A DNA stretch of 64,000 nt from Cliona cf. orientalis (taxonomy: Eukaryota; Porifera; Demospongiae; Clionaida; Clionaidae), in NCBI GenBank assembly GCA_963930775.1, contig OZ005692.1:10149029-10213028 (forward strand), written 5' to 3'. Positions within the stretch are counted from its first letter, which is position 1, and each line of letters begins with the position of its first letter. The position numbers and the translations under genes are program-made. The notes beneath the pieces were generated by a model. That model worked only from the letters and a program-made list of their open reading frames with translations, made no database searches and was not told the DNA's origin. Positions 13,055-32,351 of this stretch are shown piece by piece.

Positions 13055-13593
13055 TTGGTAAAGGAGGCAATAATAATAATAATATTAATAAGTCATGCAG
13101 CATTAATTTTATGTCATGAACACGCGCATGCGCGAAGCAAAAAAAAAAAATCTTTATTCACGTGTACAAAAAAGTGGGTGGGGCTAATCAAGGTCACGTA
13201 CGCATTTAATTATTGTGGTTGACAGAGCTCTACTACAAGTCCACCTGCAAGTGATTTTGTGAAGCTAGCTAGCTATGTTCTAAAGTCCTGATCGCGCGCT
13301 ACCGTAGGCTGGTACAGTGGCAGATCGAGATCCGTGAATTTGACACCGAAGTGTGTCATAATTTTCGCTGAATTCATCCTACCATACTGCGGCTGTTTCT
13401 CCTCGATTCGAGAGTCACCTCTTCCAATTATTAAAAAGAAGAAAGTTTCGAGTCACACCCCGGCCGGTCACCGGCCGAATATTAAAGCATCTCGCTATTA
13501 GACTTGACTATCACGGTCACTCAGGATTTATACTTCACTGACGCCTCAGTATTCAGATTGTTTTCATCCCCCAGGAGGCATTCCGACGAAACC
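13055..13593 (+). promoter_or_regulatory. R1-R2 spacer with NRF1-like box
   Basis: The 539-bp spacer holds a perfect GCGCATGCGC palindrome at 13124-13133, the core of the NRF1 site, followed by an A run. Towards R2 it becomes more GC- and CpG-rich (CGGCCGGTCACCGGCCG near 13461-13477). An in-frame upstream ATG at 13504 would extend R2 by 30 residues, but the ATG at 13594 is followed directly by the signal peptide and is preferred. Confidence 0.5.
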
Positions 13594-21852
<8,259 letters not shown>

Positions 21853-22079
21853 ACTAGTGTCAAAATTTCATGAAATTGGTGTTATCACTTATGTATAATA
21901 TGTATATCAAAGTTTGGGTTTGATGAATGTGGTAAAGGATCGCTACGTATGCATGCGTTGATGTGTTTTATAATGAGATGGGCGTGTCGCTAAATTTAGG
22001 GCGGAGTTATTGCTTTGTCAGCTAGCTATTAAACAAAGCCATCGATCATGTATATAGTCACTGAATAAGCAAATTAAAG
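21853..22079 (+). promoter_or_regulatory. R2-R3 spacer
   Basis: Only 227 bp. It holds a GCATGCG half-site near 21950 but no full NRF1-like palindrome. It must hold R2's 3' end and R3's 5' leader unless the two are co-transcribed. Confidence 0.35.
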
Positions 22080-25000
22080 ATGTACCGTTACAGATCATTA
22101 AAGCTATCATGTGCGCTTACTTTAGCGAGCGTACTAGCCTTCGATCTACCTACGTTGGCCCAAAGGAGTGCTAATAAGTTGGACAATAAATTCTTTCGCG
22201 AGCGCCAAGAGACGCGTTACGATGCCTCGAGAATCGACTGCCAGAACGTGACTGAAATTGTCTTCGTTGGAGTCTTTCCCTGTCTACGCAGCCTCGGCTC
22301 CAATTTCACACCACGTCAGAACATCAGTGAGTGTGATCTACTAGCTGAAGCAGCTGCCGAACTTGCAGTGGAGAGAGTGAATGCAGACCCAGATGTCCTT
22401 CCCAACATTACACTGAGGCTGCATCCCACCTACGTTTCCACCAACGAGGTACGTAAAGGGAAAAGCCACTCGGGTGAAGTATGCATGATTGCGTGGTTTT
22501 CCCTTTGAATGAGATAATTGCTTGAAGTATATACCAGTAATTGAATTCTTGGCACTTGTGGTTATAGCATTGAAGTGCATGAGCTCCGTTGAAGCCGATC
22601 AAGCAATGATTATCAAAGTGCAACAGTAACTATGAGACTATCACTAGTGCATGGCTTCCCACACACTGAAATGGTACCAGCTGCCTTTCAATAATATTAT
22701 TGCCGATGATAATTTTAGTGTGTGTAACCTAATCTTAATAATATGGGAAGTGAAGTTATTATTATGATAACGACACTAGCTGAGAGATCCTTCTAGAGCA
22801 ATTAATCAGTTGAAACAGGATGCTCATGCAAACAATAACATATCATAATAATAATATTATTATACCTAGCTATTTCATTATTAATGTTTCCGAATATTTC
22901 CTACATGCTTTTCAATATTATTGTATGTTAGCTAATCGGGAAGCCTGCTCAGATAGGAACTAGGTAGCCTCGTCCCAGATGTCAATAATAGCAGGCTGTA
23001 CATGATTCTGACAAATTATGTATGATGCACACAGACATGCAGGCAGCATGCCACATGATATCATGAACCCGAACACATGCAATATCTATGTTCGGAATCA
23101 TAATAATAATATTATTTTGACACATCACATGACACACATGACACATCACATGACACTTGTAGGATGGAGATTTATATGTGATTCTAATGGAGTACTTGCG
23201 CATACTTAAGGATCAGAATATCAACCGCATCTGGGGAGTGATCGGCCCGAGTGGAAGCATAGAAGCAGCAGAGAATGTCCTTTCCCTCATAGCAAACAGC
23301 GGTGTGATCACTGTACGTGAGCACTAGTTACCCTCAATTTCTAACCATGAAATTTAAGTAATTTCGGTATTAAATCATTATAGTAAATAAGTGTATATTA
23401 TATTATAATACTATACACAATAAAAACAAGTGGTTCATGATTCTCATAATACTTTGCACTCACAGGACAAACTTGTTAGTCGTGGTATGCCAGTTTGTTA
23501 TTCAGAAACTGGCATATTTGACATACTAAGTCTCATAGTAGACTAAGTACTATGATGGGAGGTATATATAGTGTATGCAACTGAAGCAACCCATGTTAGT
23601 TTAATATGATCCACTTGTTTTTACTGCGATATATATTTTGCGGCTGAAGAATTATTCATTTAGTAGTTTGTATTCTCATTGATCAAGCAAAACTATGATC
23701 ACATACTCTCACACACATGCATGCACAAGGTATCACACAGCATCAGAGATACAAGATTTGACGAACAGATACCACTGTTCTATCGTACTTTACCGTCAAC
23801 AATTGGCACTAATTTCGGCAGACTTGTGCTGATGCATCAAAACAAATGGTTCAGAATAGCTACTCTTGCATATGCAGATGACATCCTTTACTCTGCAGTA
23901 AGCTTAAGCACAGTAGCTAGCTACTAGTAATAATAATATTGGCCAACTTAAAATTTCAAGGACCAAGAGATTTTACTATGCATGCTCCATCTTTGTTTAG
24001 CATGTAATAATAGTATACGGCACTGCATACACATGATAATAATATTGTACACACACACACTCATGTGATGATACTCACAAACTATAGGAAAAAGAAGATT
24101 TTCTGATGGTATTTAACCGATTTATTAAGGAACGTTTATTCGAATTTGACCTTGGGCTAACAGAGGTAATCACAGACTCCCCAGAAGCTTCACTGAATAA
24201 CATCAAATCCAGAGACATCAACATCATCATTGGGTTCTTTGGACCAGAAAATGCTCGAGACATTCTTTGTCTAGTAAGTCATAAAAATATCAATCATAAT
24301 ACCATTATTAGCAATATTAAGCTCACAAATTATTGCTACTCATGCATGATCAGGCCGTGAGTGAGTCAATTGGCTTGGTATCCAAAGACCACGCGTGGGT
24401 CCTTCCCTCCTACTATAATCCCAACTGGTGGAGAATGTCAAATAAAAACGGCTCTGTCAATCAGCGATACAACTGCACTGATGAAGATATGCAAAACATT
24501 CTGGAATCTGTCATCTTCGTTGATGGAATCAAAATCCCTCCAGTGGTATGAATGCATGATTGTCACTATGGCTAACTATTGTAGAGTCTAATACGCATTT
24601 TTTTTTTTGTTTTTTAGGATCTCTCACTGGGAGAATTTCACAGCCAGTTGGTGTCCAAGGCTCTTGGCAATGATCTGTTTTCGTCCCTCACTGAGGAGGA
24701 CCTGAAGCCGTATCTCCTTCGCTCTAGAGCCACAAGTGCCTATGATGCTGTGACTCTCCTAGCACGGAGTGTGAGTGTGACTTTTGATCAACGAGGAAGA
24801 AGTTGCACCAATACCCGTCTACAGCAAGTAGTGTTAGAGGAAATCTTTATGGTATTACAATGGAACTAGATTGGGGCTTTCATTACTAAACCCCATTAAT
24901 TTTCATCACCTTACAGGTGTGCGAATATTGTAGGATTTTTTCTGACTGTTTTCTCAATGCCACCGAAGTCACTGTGTTGAGATGTCGCGAGCTCTGTGGC

Positions 25001-28000
25001 AGTGATTTCTCCAAGCCTGAACTCAATCTAACCTATATTAGTAGTAATATTACTCGAGATCTGCTGACTCTGAGATCTCGAAACATTCTCAACCGGTTTG
25101 GACAAGTTCTCTACTCACAATTTTTGAGTAAGTTACATTAATTACATCGGATTCTTCCCTTATACATGAAGTAGACTAGTAATTTATAAATTATCCATTT
25201 CAAAGCTACATCAATTATTACTGTACATAATAATAATTATTGTGATATTATGGTACGGACCCATGCAGCTTTTAGTTAGGCACTCGGATTTGAATTGATC
25301 TTAAGTGCATAATGAGCTTATGGATCATTTCTTTACAGATGGGGAAGAGTGTCCAATACAGCTGTTTTGGCCAATACCGAGAGGAGGATTTATGGAAGGT
25401 TATTTATCAATTGAGCAACTTGATGAAACAAACAACTGTATTGCTCAGAGGCTGAATCTCTCGAGGGAAAACTTTGTGGGGAGAGAAACAAAATGCTCGG
25501 CAACTTTCATGTGGAGAGGCGAGTAGAATTTAACATATGTGACCTGCTATGAGAAATTTGAAGGGACCATTCATGCATGTTAGTATGAAACAAGACCAAT
25601 ATTTGTCATGACAATGTCCGACTTGCTTTCTACAAATGTAGTAGTGAGTATACTTGTATCAGTGTATTGACATCAACAAAGAGCGGATACACTTATAGAG
25701 TATACATTATCCTCTATGCATACTAGTACAAGCTACATACGACAAACACAAAGTCCCAAATGGTCCCTTTTCTCACAGTTGATCAATATTCCTGGTATGT
25801 CGAATTCTGGTCGTGGGTGGATGCAAAATTAGAGTACATAATGCTCTATAATTATAGTACTGTGACTATAGCATGCATGATGTAAATTTAAAGGGGATGC
25901 TTTCTTCGCTGCTATAATATTATATAAAAAAATGTTTGATCTCTGTGTGACAGTCACCGTTCAACACAGTGACCAGACTGTTAAAATTTGTAGCAGCTCA
26001 CCAACGCCCTTGTTTTTACTTAGCTATATTCCATGATCATGTCCCCCCAGGGGATGATTTGAAGAGCCAACCTACATTACTTTATCGTTCTCACAATAAC
26101 GTTATCTCTCTCTATAATAATGTATTTAGGTTCTAGAGATCCTCCGAGCAGCAATTTCTTGCGAGTATCTTTTGTACCACTAGAGGGGCTGATCATCATT
26201 GGTCTACTGGTCTTAGTGGGGGAAGTGACTGCTCTAGTGCTGTTGGTCCTCAACCTTGTCCTGAGAAAGTACAAGTAAGTGTTATCAAACCTGGCGTAGG
26301 AAGCATGCATGGGCACATGCACTCAATTTCATGGGTGCTGGTGCACCCATGAAATTTCTGAGTGGAATACACACAAAGTCATAGCTACTTTGCTCTGATA
26401 TTATCGATTAGTGTAGATATAATATATTAGGCACAAGAGCACCTGTTTACCAAATTGTCTTCCTACGCCTATGATCAAGTTTGTTACTAATCCTCAAGTT
26501 TCATGAATCGAGAAATGTTATAAACATGTTTTTTTTATTGGTTCTGTGTATATAATATTATTATGGTTATGAACTTGTACACCAAGGCAGTAAATGATCT
26601 TATCCTCATGTACTTCCTACTTTCAATGCTTTCAGTGTGCCTCAATTAAAAACAGAGATTGAAAGGAAAAAAGTCTTAAATAAGGAGCATGTTATAATAC
26701 TAAAATACTATAATTAGGAGGGGCATTGCATGTATATACCCTAGACTGAGTAATAATGCAGCTTAGTTCTATGTAGTTCTGCGTGCAAGCCACAATTTTA
26801 AGGACGGCTATATATATATTGTTTTAATTCTCAACATTGCAGGAGTGTCAAGGCCTCCAGTCCTTGGTTGAATGTCATTTTGATCGTTGGGATAATCATA
26901 CGACTGCCTTCGCCCCTCTATTTGGGCCTTGTAATCGCTGCTAATGGATATGAGAGTCTGAAAGGGAAGGATCTTACACCACTTTGCCATGTGAGTGCCT
27001 CACATAGAATTACGCATATCCAGCTATAGCCATAGCTAGTTAGTTTGCTATTCACGAGAAAAAATATTATGATATTGTAGCTCTTTTTCTGGGGTTACTA
27101 CACTGGAGGTGCTATGTTTGTTTCAACCCTGCTCGTGAAGAACTGGAGAATCTATAGAATATTCCACAACAGACAGCTTCAACTTAGAGTAATGTTTGAT
27201 AAATCTTATTTCTGCACGATTGTACCAATTAAACGTAACTGTGCAGGGAAGTAGTCTCACAGATGGTGTACTAGTCGCTGAACAATTGATCATAATAATT
27301 CCTAGACCTGGCCCAATATAGGGGTAAATAAAGTGGGAAAAATTCATAATAACATGTTATATAACCATAGATAATGTTTTTACTTTATATGGTATATTTG
27401 TAATCTTGAGTATAGTTAGATCATGCATGGTTACAGATAGGTGGTAGTACTGTTATAAGTTCCAATAGGTGGTATAAGATGGTTATGGACTGTTACAGGT
27501 GGTCGTAGATGGTTATATACTGTCATAGATGGTTATAAGTGGTTATAGGTGGTTGTAGATGGTTATAGACTGTTATAGATGGTTATATACTGTTATAGAT
27601 GGTTATATACTGTCATAGATGGTTATAAGTGGTTATAGGTGGTCGTAGATGGTTATATAGACTGTTATAGATGGTTATAGACTGGTCGTAGACGGTTATA
27701 GACTGTTATAGGTGGTTGTAGATGGTTATAGACAGTTATAGGTGGTTCTAGACTATTATAGACGGTTATAGACTGTTATAGGTGGTTATAGATGGTTATA
27801 GACAGTTATAGGTGGTTCTAGACTGTTATAGACGGTTATAGACTGTTATAGGTGGTTATAGATGGTTATAGACAGTTATAGGTGGTTCTAGACTGTTATA
27901 GACGGTTATAGACTGTTATAGGTGGTCGTAGATGGTTATAGAGGGTTATAGCTAGACTGTTATAGGTGGTTGTAGATGGTTATAGACCGTTATAGGTGGT

Positions 28001-31000
28001 TGTAGATGGTTACAGACGGTTATAGATGATTCTAGACATTTATAGGTGGTTATAGACTGTTATAGGTGGTCGTAGATGGTTATAGACTGTTATAGGTGGT
28101 TGTAGATGGTTATAAGTGGTTATAGGTGTTCTTAGATAGTTATAGACTGCTATAGGTGGTAGTAGATTGGCAATGCGTTATAGAAGCATGGTATTATATT
28201 ATGACATCAAGAGACGGTATATGGGATATAATACAACTTGAAGGAGGAAACAATTAATGTACCTAAAAAGCTGCCTAGTAAAAAGGATGGTATGGTATTT
28301 AAGGGATGCATGCTTTAAAATGGTAGCGGTGCATGACTATAATAATATAGCTAGTACTAACTCTTCAGATACAGAGTATTTAGTGTTTGTTCCTTTAACA
28401 ATCAGGACAGTTCCAGCTCAACAAAGCTTTGGCAGCTTTTGCAGTAAACCCAGCACAGGAGCAGTGAAACCATTGCTGGCATGAATCACACTGTATCCAA
28501 GTTGTGCGGTAGGAAACTCTCTTTAGCTTGCACCTGCTCCTGGGACAGCATTTTTTCAAAGAATCTGATGTGGAGACTGGACAAATCAATGCTCCGCTGT
28601 TCCTCTCAGTTGAAACTAAACCTGCATGTAACATTGTAGCTAATATCACAATAATATTATTACATGAACCACATTTATTTTGTCATCATAATATTAATTT
28701 AACAACTAACCTTGGGTGGTATCCATTTCTTAATTGAGCCAGCTCATCTGCTCTCGGTTCTTCTAGTTCCTTCTGAACTGTCCTCTGCTGTTCCGGTTCT
28801 CTCTGTTGCTGTTCCTCTTCCTCTACCTGTTGTAACTGCTCCTCCTCTTCCTCCTCTTCTCTCCGTTGCCGTTCCTCTTGCTCCTCTTCTCTCCGTTGCC
28901 GTTCCTCTTCCTCTTGCTCCTCTTCTCTCCGTTGCCGTTCCTCTTGCTCCTCTTCTCTCTGTTGCCGTTCCTCTTCCTCTTGCTCCTCTTCTCTCCGTTG
29001 CCGTTCCTCTTGCTCCTCTTCTCTCCGTTGCCATTCCCTTTCCTCTTGCTTCTCTGCTGTGCTAGATCCTATAAGGAATACAGTTTGGTGTAGTTATACA
29101 GCTTCAGAATCAGTATTATCCTCACCATCGTCCTTATCAATGATTTGTGTGCAGGGATCGTTGTGGCTACATACTGAAATGTCGTAAGAATTAATTCTGT
29201 ATACAGTATCAGAATCCTTACACTTATCTAGCAATTTCAAGGGTTCTGGAGGAATCTTGTTCCTTGGGACCTGCATCACAGACCTTCTGTTTACTCCCAC
29301 TTTGCTGGTCACTATTGTTGCCTGTGATGTGGTGCTTAAAAATAGTCCCCCCGTGTTTACCATGCCACCAGCTTTCTTTACAGCACGCTTGAGCTCCTGC
29401 TCATTCTCACTGGTCAATACATCATCACTGATGTATTCCTTCAGCATTGGGAGGTAGATTGACACCACAGGCTCTGCATCTTGCAATCTCCGAGGAACAT
29501 GGGAGCGCAGCATTCGTAGAACCTGTAAACTCGTTAAAGTGTCCCATTGTATTATTATAATAGTAACGCTATAATTTTTAATACCTCATAAACTTGAAGT
29601 CCTTCAAGAGCTTTGCACACACCCGAAAAGAATGTGGAGAGAATGCCACCCCCACATGAGTGCAGACCAATCACATGGGGTGCCCACTTCTCTGCAAAGA
29701 ATTCTTGCAAAGTACAGAATTATAGTACAGAAATTACTGCATTTGATTATATGCACTGTGACAGATCTGAAGGCCCAGCACAAGTCTTTTTGCTTGTGCT
29801 TACATGGCTTATAGCAGCATTTGGAAGAAAGAGGAGGGAGGACTGGAAGAGGATAACAGTGTCGTATGACAATATGTGCCATCTGAACAATCTGAAGGTA
29901 GCAAGATGCCCTTTACCTCTGCCAGGCGATCTAGCCCATATATGGCTGGAAGTCAACAAGATTATCGACGACCTGCATATCAAGAATCACAAAGACCCCC
30001 GCTGTGAGCAGTACAGAGCACCTGAAGAAATAGGCAATACAATGGCATGTGAACAAACGTTTGCTTGGTTGAGCCGGTACAAGAAAATTTTATCAGCCAT
30101 GCCAAAAACACATCATCATTTTTATCTACATCGCATGGTGGTAAGGAGGAACAGATACATTTCTCAGTGTTATGCAGAAGGAAGACGACCAGTACAACCA
30201 ATTAAAAGTGCGGCATACAAAGGAAAGCTAACTCTGTCATCAACACAACTTGAGACTCACTATTGCATATAATATATATACACATACGTCACATTGACTT
30301 ATAGTTCTCATATTATACACAATACATCTAAGTGTCTTATAACTGCATATACACACACTACATCATAATAATATTATCATAGTGTCTTTGTATACACACT
30401 ACATCTTAATGTTGTCTTATAGTTTTATTGTACACACACTACATCACATCACAGTTATTCCAAGCCACTGACTGATCCATTGAGCTAGGCAGTCACTACA
30501 GTGAGTTTGTTTAGAAGACTCAATCTATTTCACTGAGTCCACTTTGCCGAAGGGAGGGGAGGGAAGACGGCCGGTGCAGCCAAAAGTACGACATGCAAAC
30601 AGTAATTGACTCATTACCATGGCAATAACTCCTCATATCCTTTGTTTGCAATGCTTCTATAACCAAAAATAACCATAATAACCAACCATAACCATAATAG
30701 CCACCCAACTATATATAACCATAATAACCAATGGAAGGCTTTTACATTAACAGAAAATGCCTATAACCAAATAACCATGCATAACCGGTTATAGTTCAAA
30801 ATAAATACACTTATTACCCCTATATCAAGCCACAAGTGATAATTCCAGTTATTGTCGCTCTGATTGTGATGTCTGCCACTGGCTTAAAATTTAGAGGTGT
30901 GTACGTGGATGAACTACTAAGTGAGGTATGACCTTTAGCTATAGATTACATGAAATATAGAATAATAAATTCTTAATTCTCTCTCTTCCTCCCCCCCCCC

Positions 31001-32173
31001 CCCCCCTCTCTCTCTCTACTCACTACAATCCAGTCATTACAAATCGTTAACATCACAGTCTGTGGTACTGCCAAGCCTGAAGCAGTTGCAATCTACCACG
31101 GGGTACTAAGCGGATATCTCTTCATTCTTTTCATACTTGTATTCATTCTTGTCCTGGTTATGGCGAAAATCTCTGTGTCATCATTTCGACGTGAACACCA
31201 AGCCACACATCGTGCCATTATTTTTGCTGTGATTCCATCCTCAATAATCACTATAGTTCAGACACTTCTCTTGATTCGTGGACCGACTTTGGATCATACC
31301 TATGTATTCATTGGATTGGAAGCATGCTGGACACTATTGTTGATATTTCTTCTACTTCTTGTTCTTCTTCCCTCCGTGAGTTAATAATAAATTTCACTGT
31401 TTAATTTAATAGCTACTGTTCTCCCAAACTAACTTTTAACAACCCACTTTTTTTATAAGATCTACTCGGTTATAAGAGAGAAGTTTGATGAAACGAAGAA
31501 CCTTTACAAGGAGAGAGAGCATAGGAAGCTAAGTGAGCACTGTGATGACTTAAGACATGAGGCTGACATGCTCAAATCACAACTAGAACTGGTATGATTG
31601 TGTTAGCAAATGGTAGCTACAGTATACCGTAGATCTGGAAATTTTCGTGTACAGAAACTTTCGTATGATAAATTTTCGTGTAAAAATATATTCGTAGGAA
31701 CGACCCCTTACCGCATTAGCGTTAATAGTGCATACTAATTTTCGTAAGATTAACTTTCGTAGCCGCCACCGACTACGAAAATATTTTTACAACAAAAATT
31801 TCCAGATTTACGGTATAACTGTTCAGTGTAAATGCTGAGTTAACTCCTCCCCCCCCCCGAATCCCCAAAACTGTTCAATTTGGCAGTGTAGCTATTCGTT
31901 ACTTTTTCATGATAATTATTGTGTCCCATAATCATATATAGGGGCCTTCAGTTATTCAGTATGGTTCATTCACTACTATTTATATTCATAATACTACAGA
32001 TCAACTTGGATATCAGTAAATTAAAGACCACCTTGCGTTTGAATGCTACAAGAGAAGAAATAGATGAGAAAGAACTTGAAGAGCAAACAGCAGCCAAAGG
32101 GAACAGTAATAGAACAGATAGTATTGTCGATAAAAATACAGACAAAGAACAAACAGTAGCTACGTACTCCTAG
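22080..32173 (+). CDS. GABA-B-like receptor R3, exon 12 split by a transposon
   Basis: Exons: 22080-22448, 23163-23312, 23730-23897, 24088-24273, 24354-24545, 24618-24851, 24917-25127, 25339-25518, 26130-26274, 26843-26990, 27081-27188, 12a 27247-27302, 12b to 30925, 31034-31375, 31460-31591, 32000-32173. Domain order is as in R1, with signal peptide, flytrap, linker, seven helices and a short 57-residue final exon. The pocket loop SYGS of R1 is replaced by SHSIRD. Exon 12 starts normally (GSSLTDGVLVAEQLIIIIP) and is then broken by a 3.5-kb insertion at 27303-30838. The rest of helix 4 (VIVALIVMSATGLKF) follows it. Read straight through, the message stops just inside the insertion. Splicing from 27188 to an AG at 30828-30829 would restore phase 0 with a helix 4 shorter by about a dozen residues. 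The intron after exon 8 has a GC donor (GAG/GCGAGT). All other exons are open, so loss of function, if any, is recent. Confidence 0.85.
25540..25795. mobile_element. MITE family D, copy 1
   Basis: Left end TGACCTGCTATGAGAAA then AAGGGACCATT; right end AAATGGTCCCTTTTCTCAC and TTGATCA, near-complementary. Lies in R3 intron 8. A second copy with the same interior (ACTTGCTTTC, ACAAATGT) is at 62437-62652 in R7 intron 9. Confidence 0.7.
26292..26471. mobile_element. Small inverted-repeat element, R3 intron 9
   Basis: Ends GGCGTAGGAAG and CTTCCTACGCC, 180 bp apart, with an internal palindrome (TTTCATGGGTGC and GCACCCATGAAA). Likely a non-autonomous hAT-type element, single copy here. Confidence 0.6.
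27440..28170 (+). repeat. GGTTAT minisatellite inside the transposon
   Basis: About 730 bp of imperfect short tandem units built from TAGATGGTTATAGACTG and TTATAGGTGGT variants. It lies just inside the left end of the insertion, and the same core hexamer recurs inverted at the right end, so it is a subterminal repeat array of the transposon and not a host satellite. Confidence 0.9.
28395..29720 (-). CDS. Transposon-borne PHD-finger, Glu-rich protein (5' end incomplete)
   Basis: Minus-strand exons 29585 and upstream (start near 29720 uncertain), 29522-29126, 29068-28711, 28621-28395, with GT-AG junctions and matching phases. The order is: a helical segment (LHSCGGGILSTFF, then CKALEGLQVYE), a mixed domain (VPRRLQDAEPVVSIYLPML), a highly charged Glu/Arg/Gln coiled coil (repeats of RREEEQEERQ), and a C-terminal PHD finger with the C4HC3 pattern (CPRSRC, WIQCDSCQQWFHCSC, WNCPDC) ending at the stop. 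PHD fingers read histone tails, and several transposon families carry them beside the transposase. No initiator exon is visible because its 5' end abuts the start of the divergent transposase fragment. Confidence 0.65.
29731..30272 (+). CDS. KDZ-type transposase fragment, C-terminal part
   Basis: An open frame preceded by a possible acceptor (GTACAG at 29725-29730). It holds FDYMHCDRSEGPAQVF, then SYDNMCHLNNL (aspartate of the catalytic set), then DDLHIKNHKDPRC, and NTMACEQTFAWLSRYKKI followed by FYLHRMVVRRNRYI. The YDNMC, H-x-KNH and CEQTxxWL signatures with the terminal RRN are those of the Kyakuja-Dileera-Zisupton superfamily. The amino-terminal half of a normal transposase is not present on this strand, and the minus-strand gene abuts it head to head. 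This looks like a truncated or rearranged copy. Confidence 0.7.
31625..31815. mobile_element. MITE family E (TACCGTAGATCTGG ends)
   Basis: A 191-bp palindromic element in R3 intron 14: left TACCGTAGATCTGGAAATTT, right AAATTTCCAGATTTACGGTA. The interior repeats TTTTCGTA. A solo left end of the same family is near 57231. Confidence 0.85.
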
Positions 32174-32351
32174 CCATTAAAAGCATGACGCCATAATAAT
32201 ATATTGTGCTTCGTGTGGATGACTCAGAATTCATCCTGTGACCTATGCGCATGCGCGTAGCTGCGCGGTTGCATACGTGATAAAAGGCCGGGGTGTGGCC
32301 AATCATACATTCTGTTCAGTGCGATCGGTATTAAAAAAGAAATCAGATTCT
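32174..32351 (+). promoter_or_regulatory. R3-R4 spacer with NRF1-like box
   Basis: 178 bp. A perfect GCGCATGCGC palindrome at 32247-32256 lies about 100 bp before the R4 start codon. An in-frame ATG at 32238 would add 38 residues before the signal peptide. The ATG at 32352 fits a secreted N terminus better. Confidence 0.55.

Larger units (their letters stand above)
27303..30838 (+). mobile_element. KDZ-like DNA transposon inserted in R3 exon 12
   Basis: The 3536-bp insertion is flanked by the 8-bp direct repeat ATAATTCC (27295-27302 and 30839-30846). Imperfect ~25-bp inverted ends share ATATAGGGGTAA. Inside the ends are dense subterminal copies of GGTTAT: hundreds of bp on the left (27440-28170) and a shorter cluster in opposite orientation on the right (about 30655-30795), likely transposase-binding sites. 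It carries a minus-strand PHD-finger gene and a plus-strand fragment with the core motifs of Kyakuja-Dileera-Zisupton transposases. The transposase looks incomplete, so the copy is probably non-autonomous. Confidence 0.8.

Noticed and set aside
27440-28170. CRISPR-like array or centromeric satellite
   Set aside because: Units are short, imperfect, without spacers, and lie within a transposon whose other end carries the same motif inverted.
28744-29034. Minus-strand frame rich in ATERRGARG repeats
   Set aside because: Same DNA read in a different frame gives the Glu-rich coiled coil that splices in phase to the PHD exon and its neighbours; the Gly-Arg frame is a shadow.
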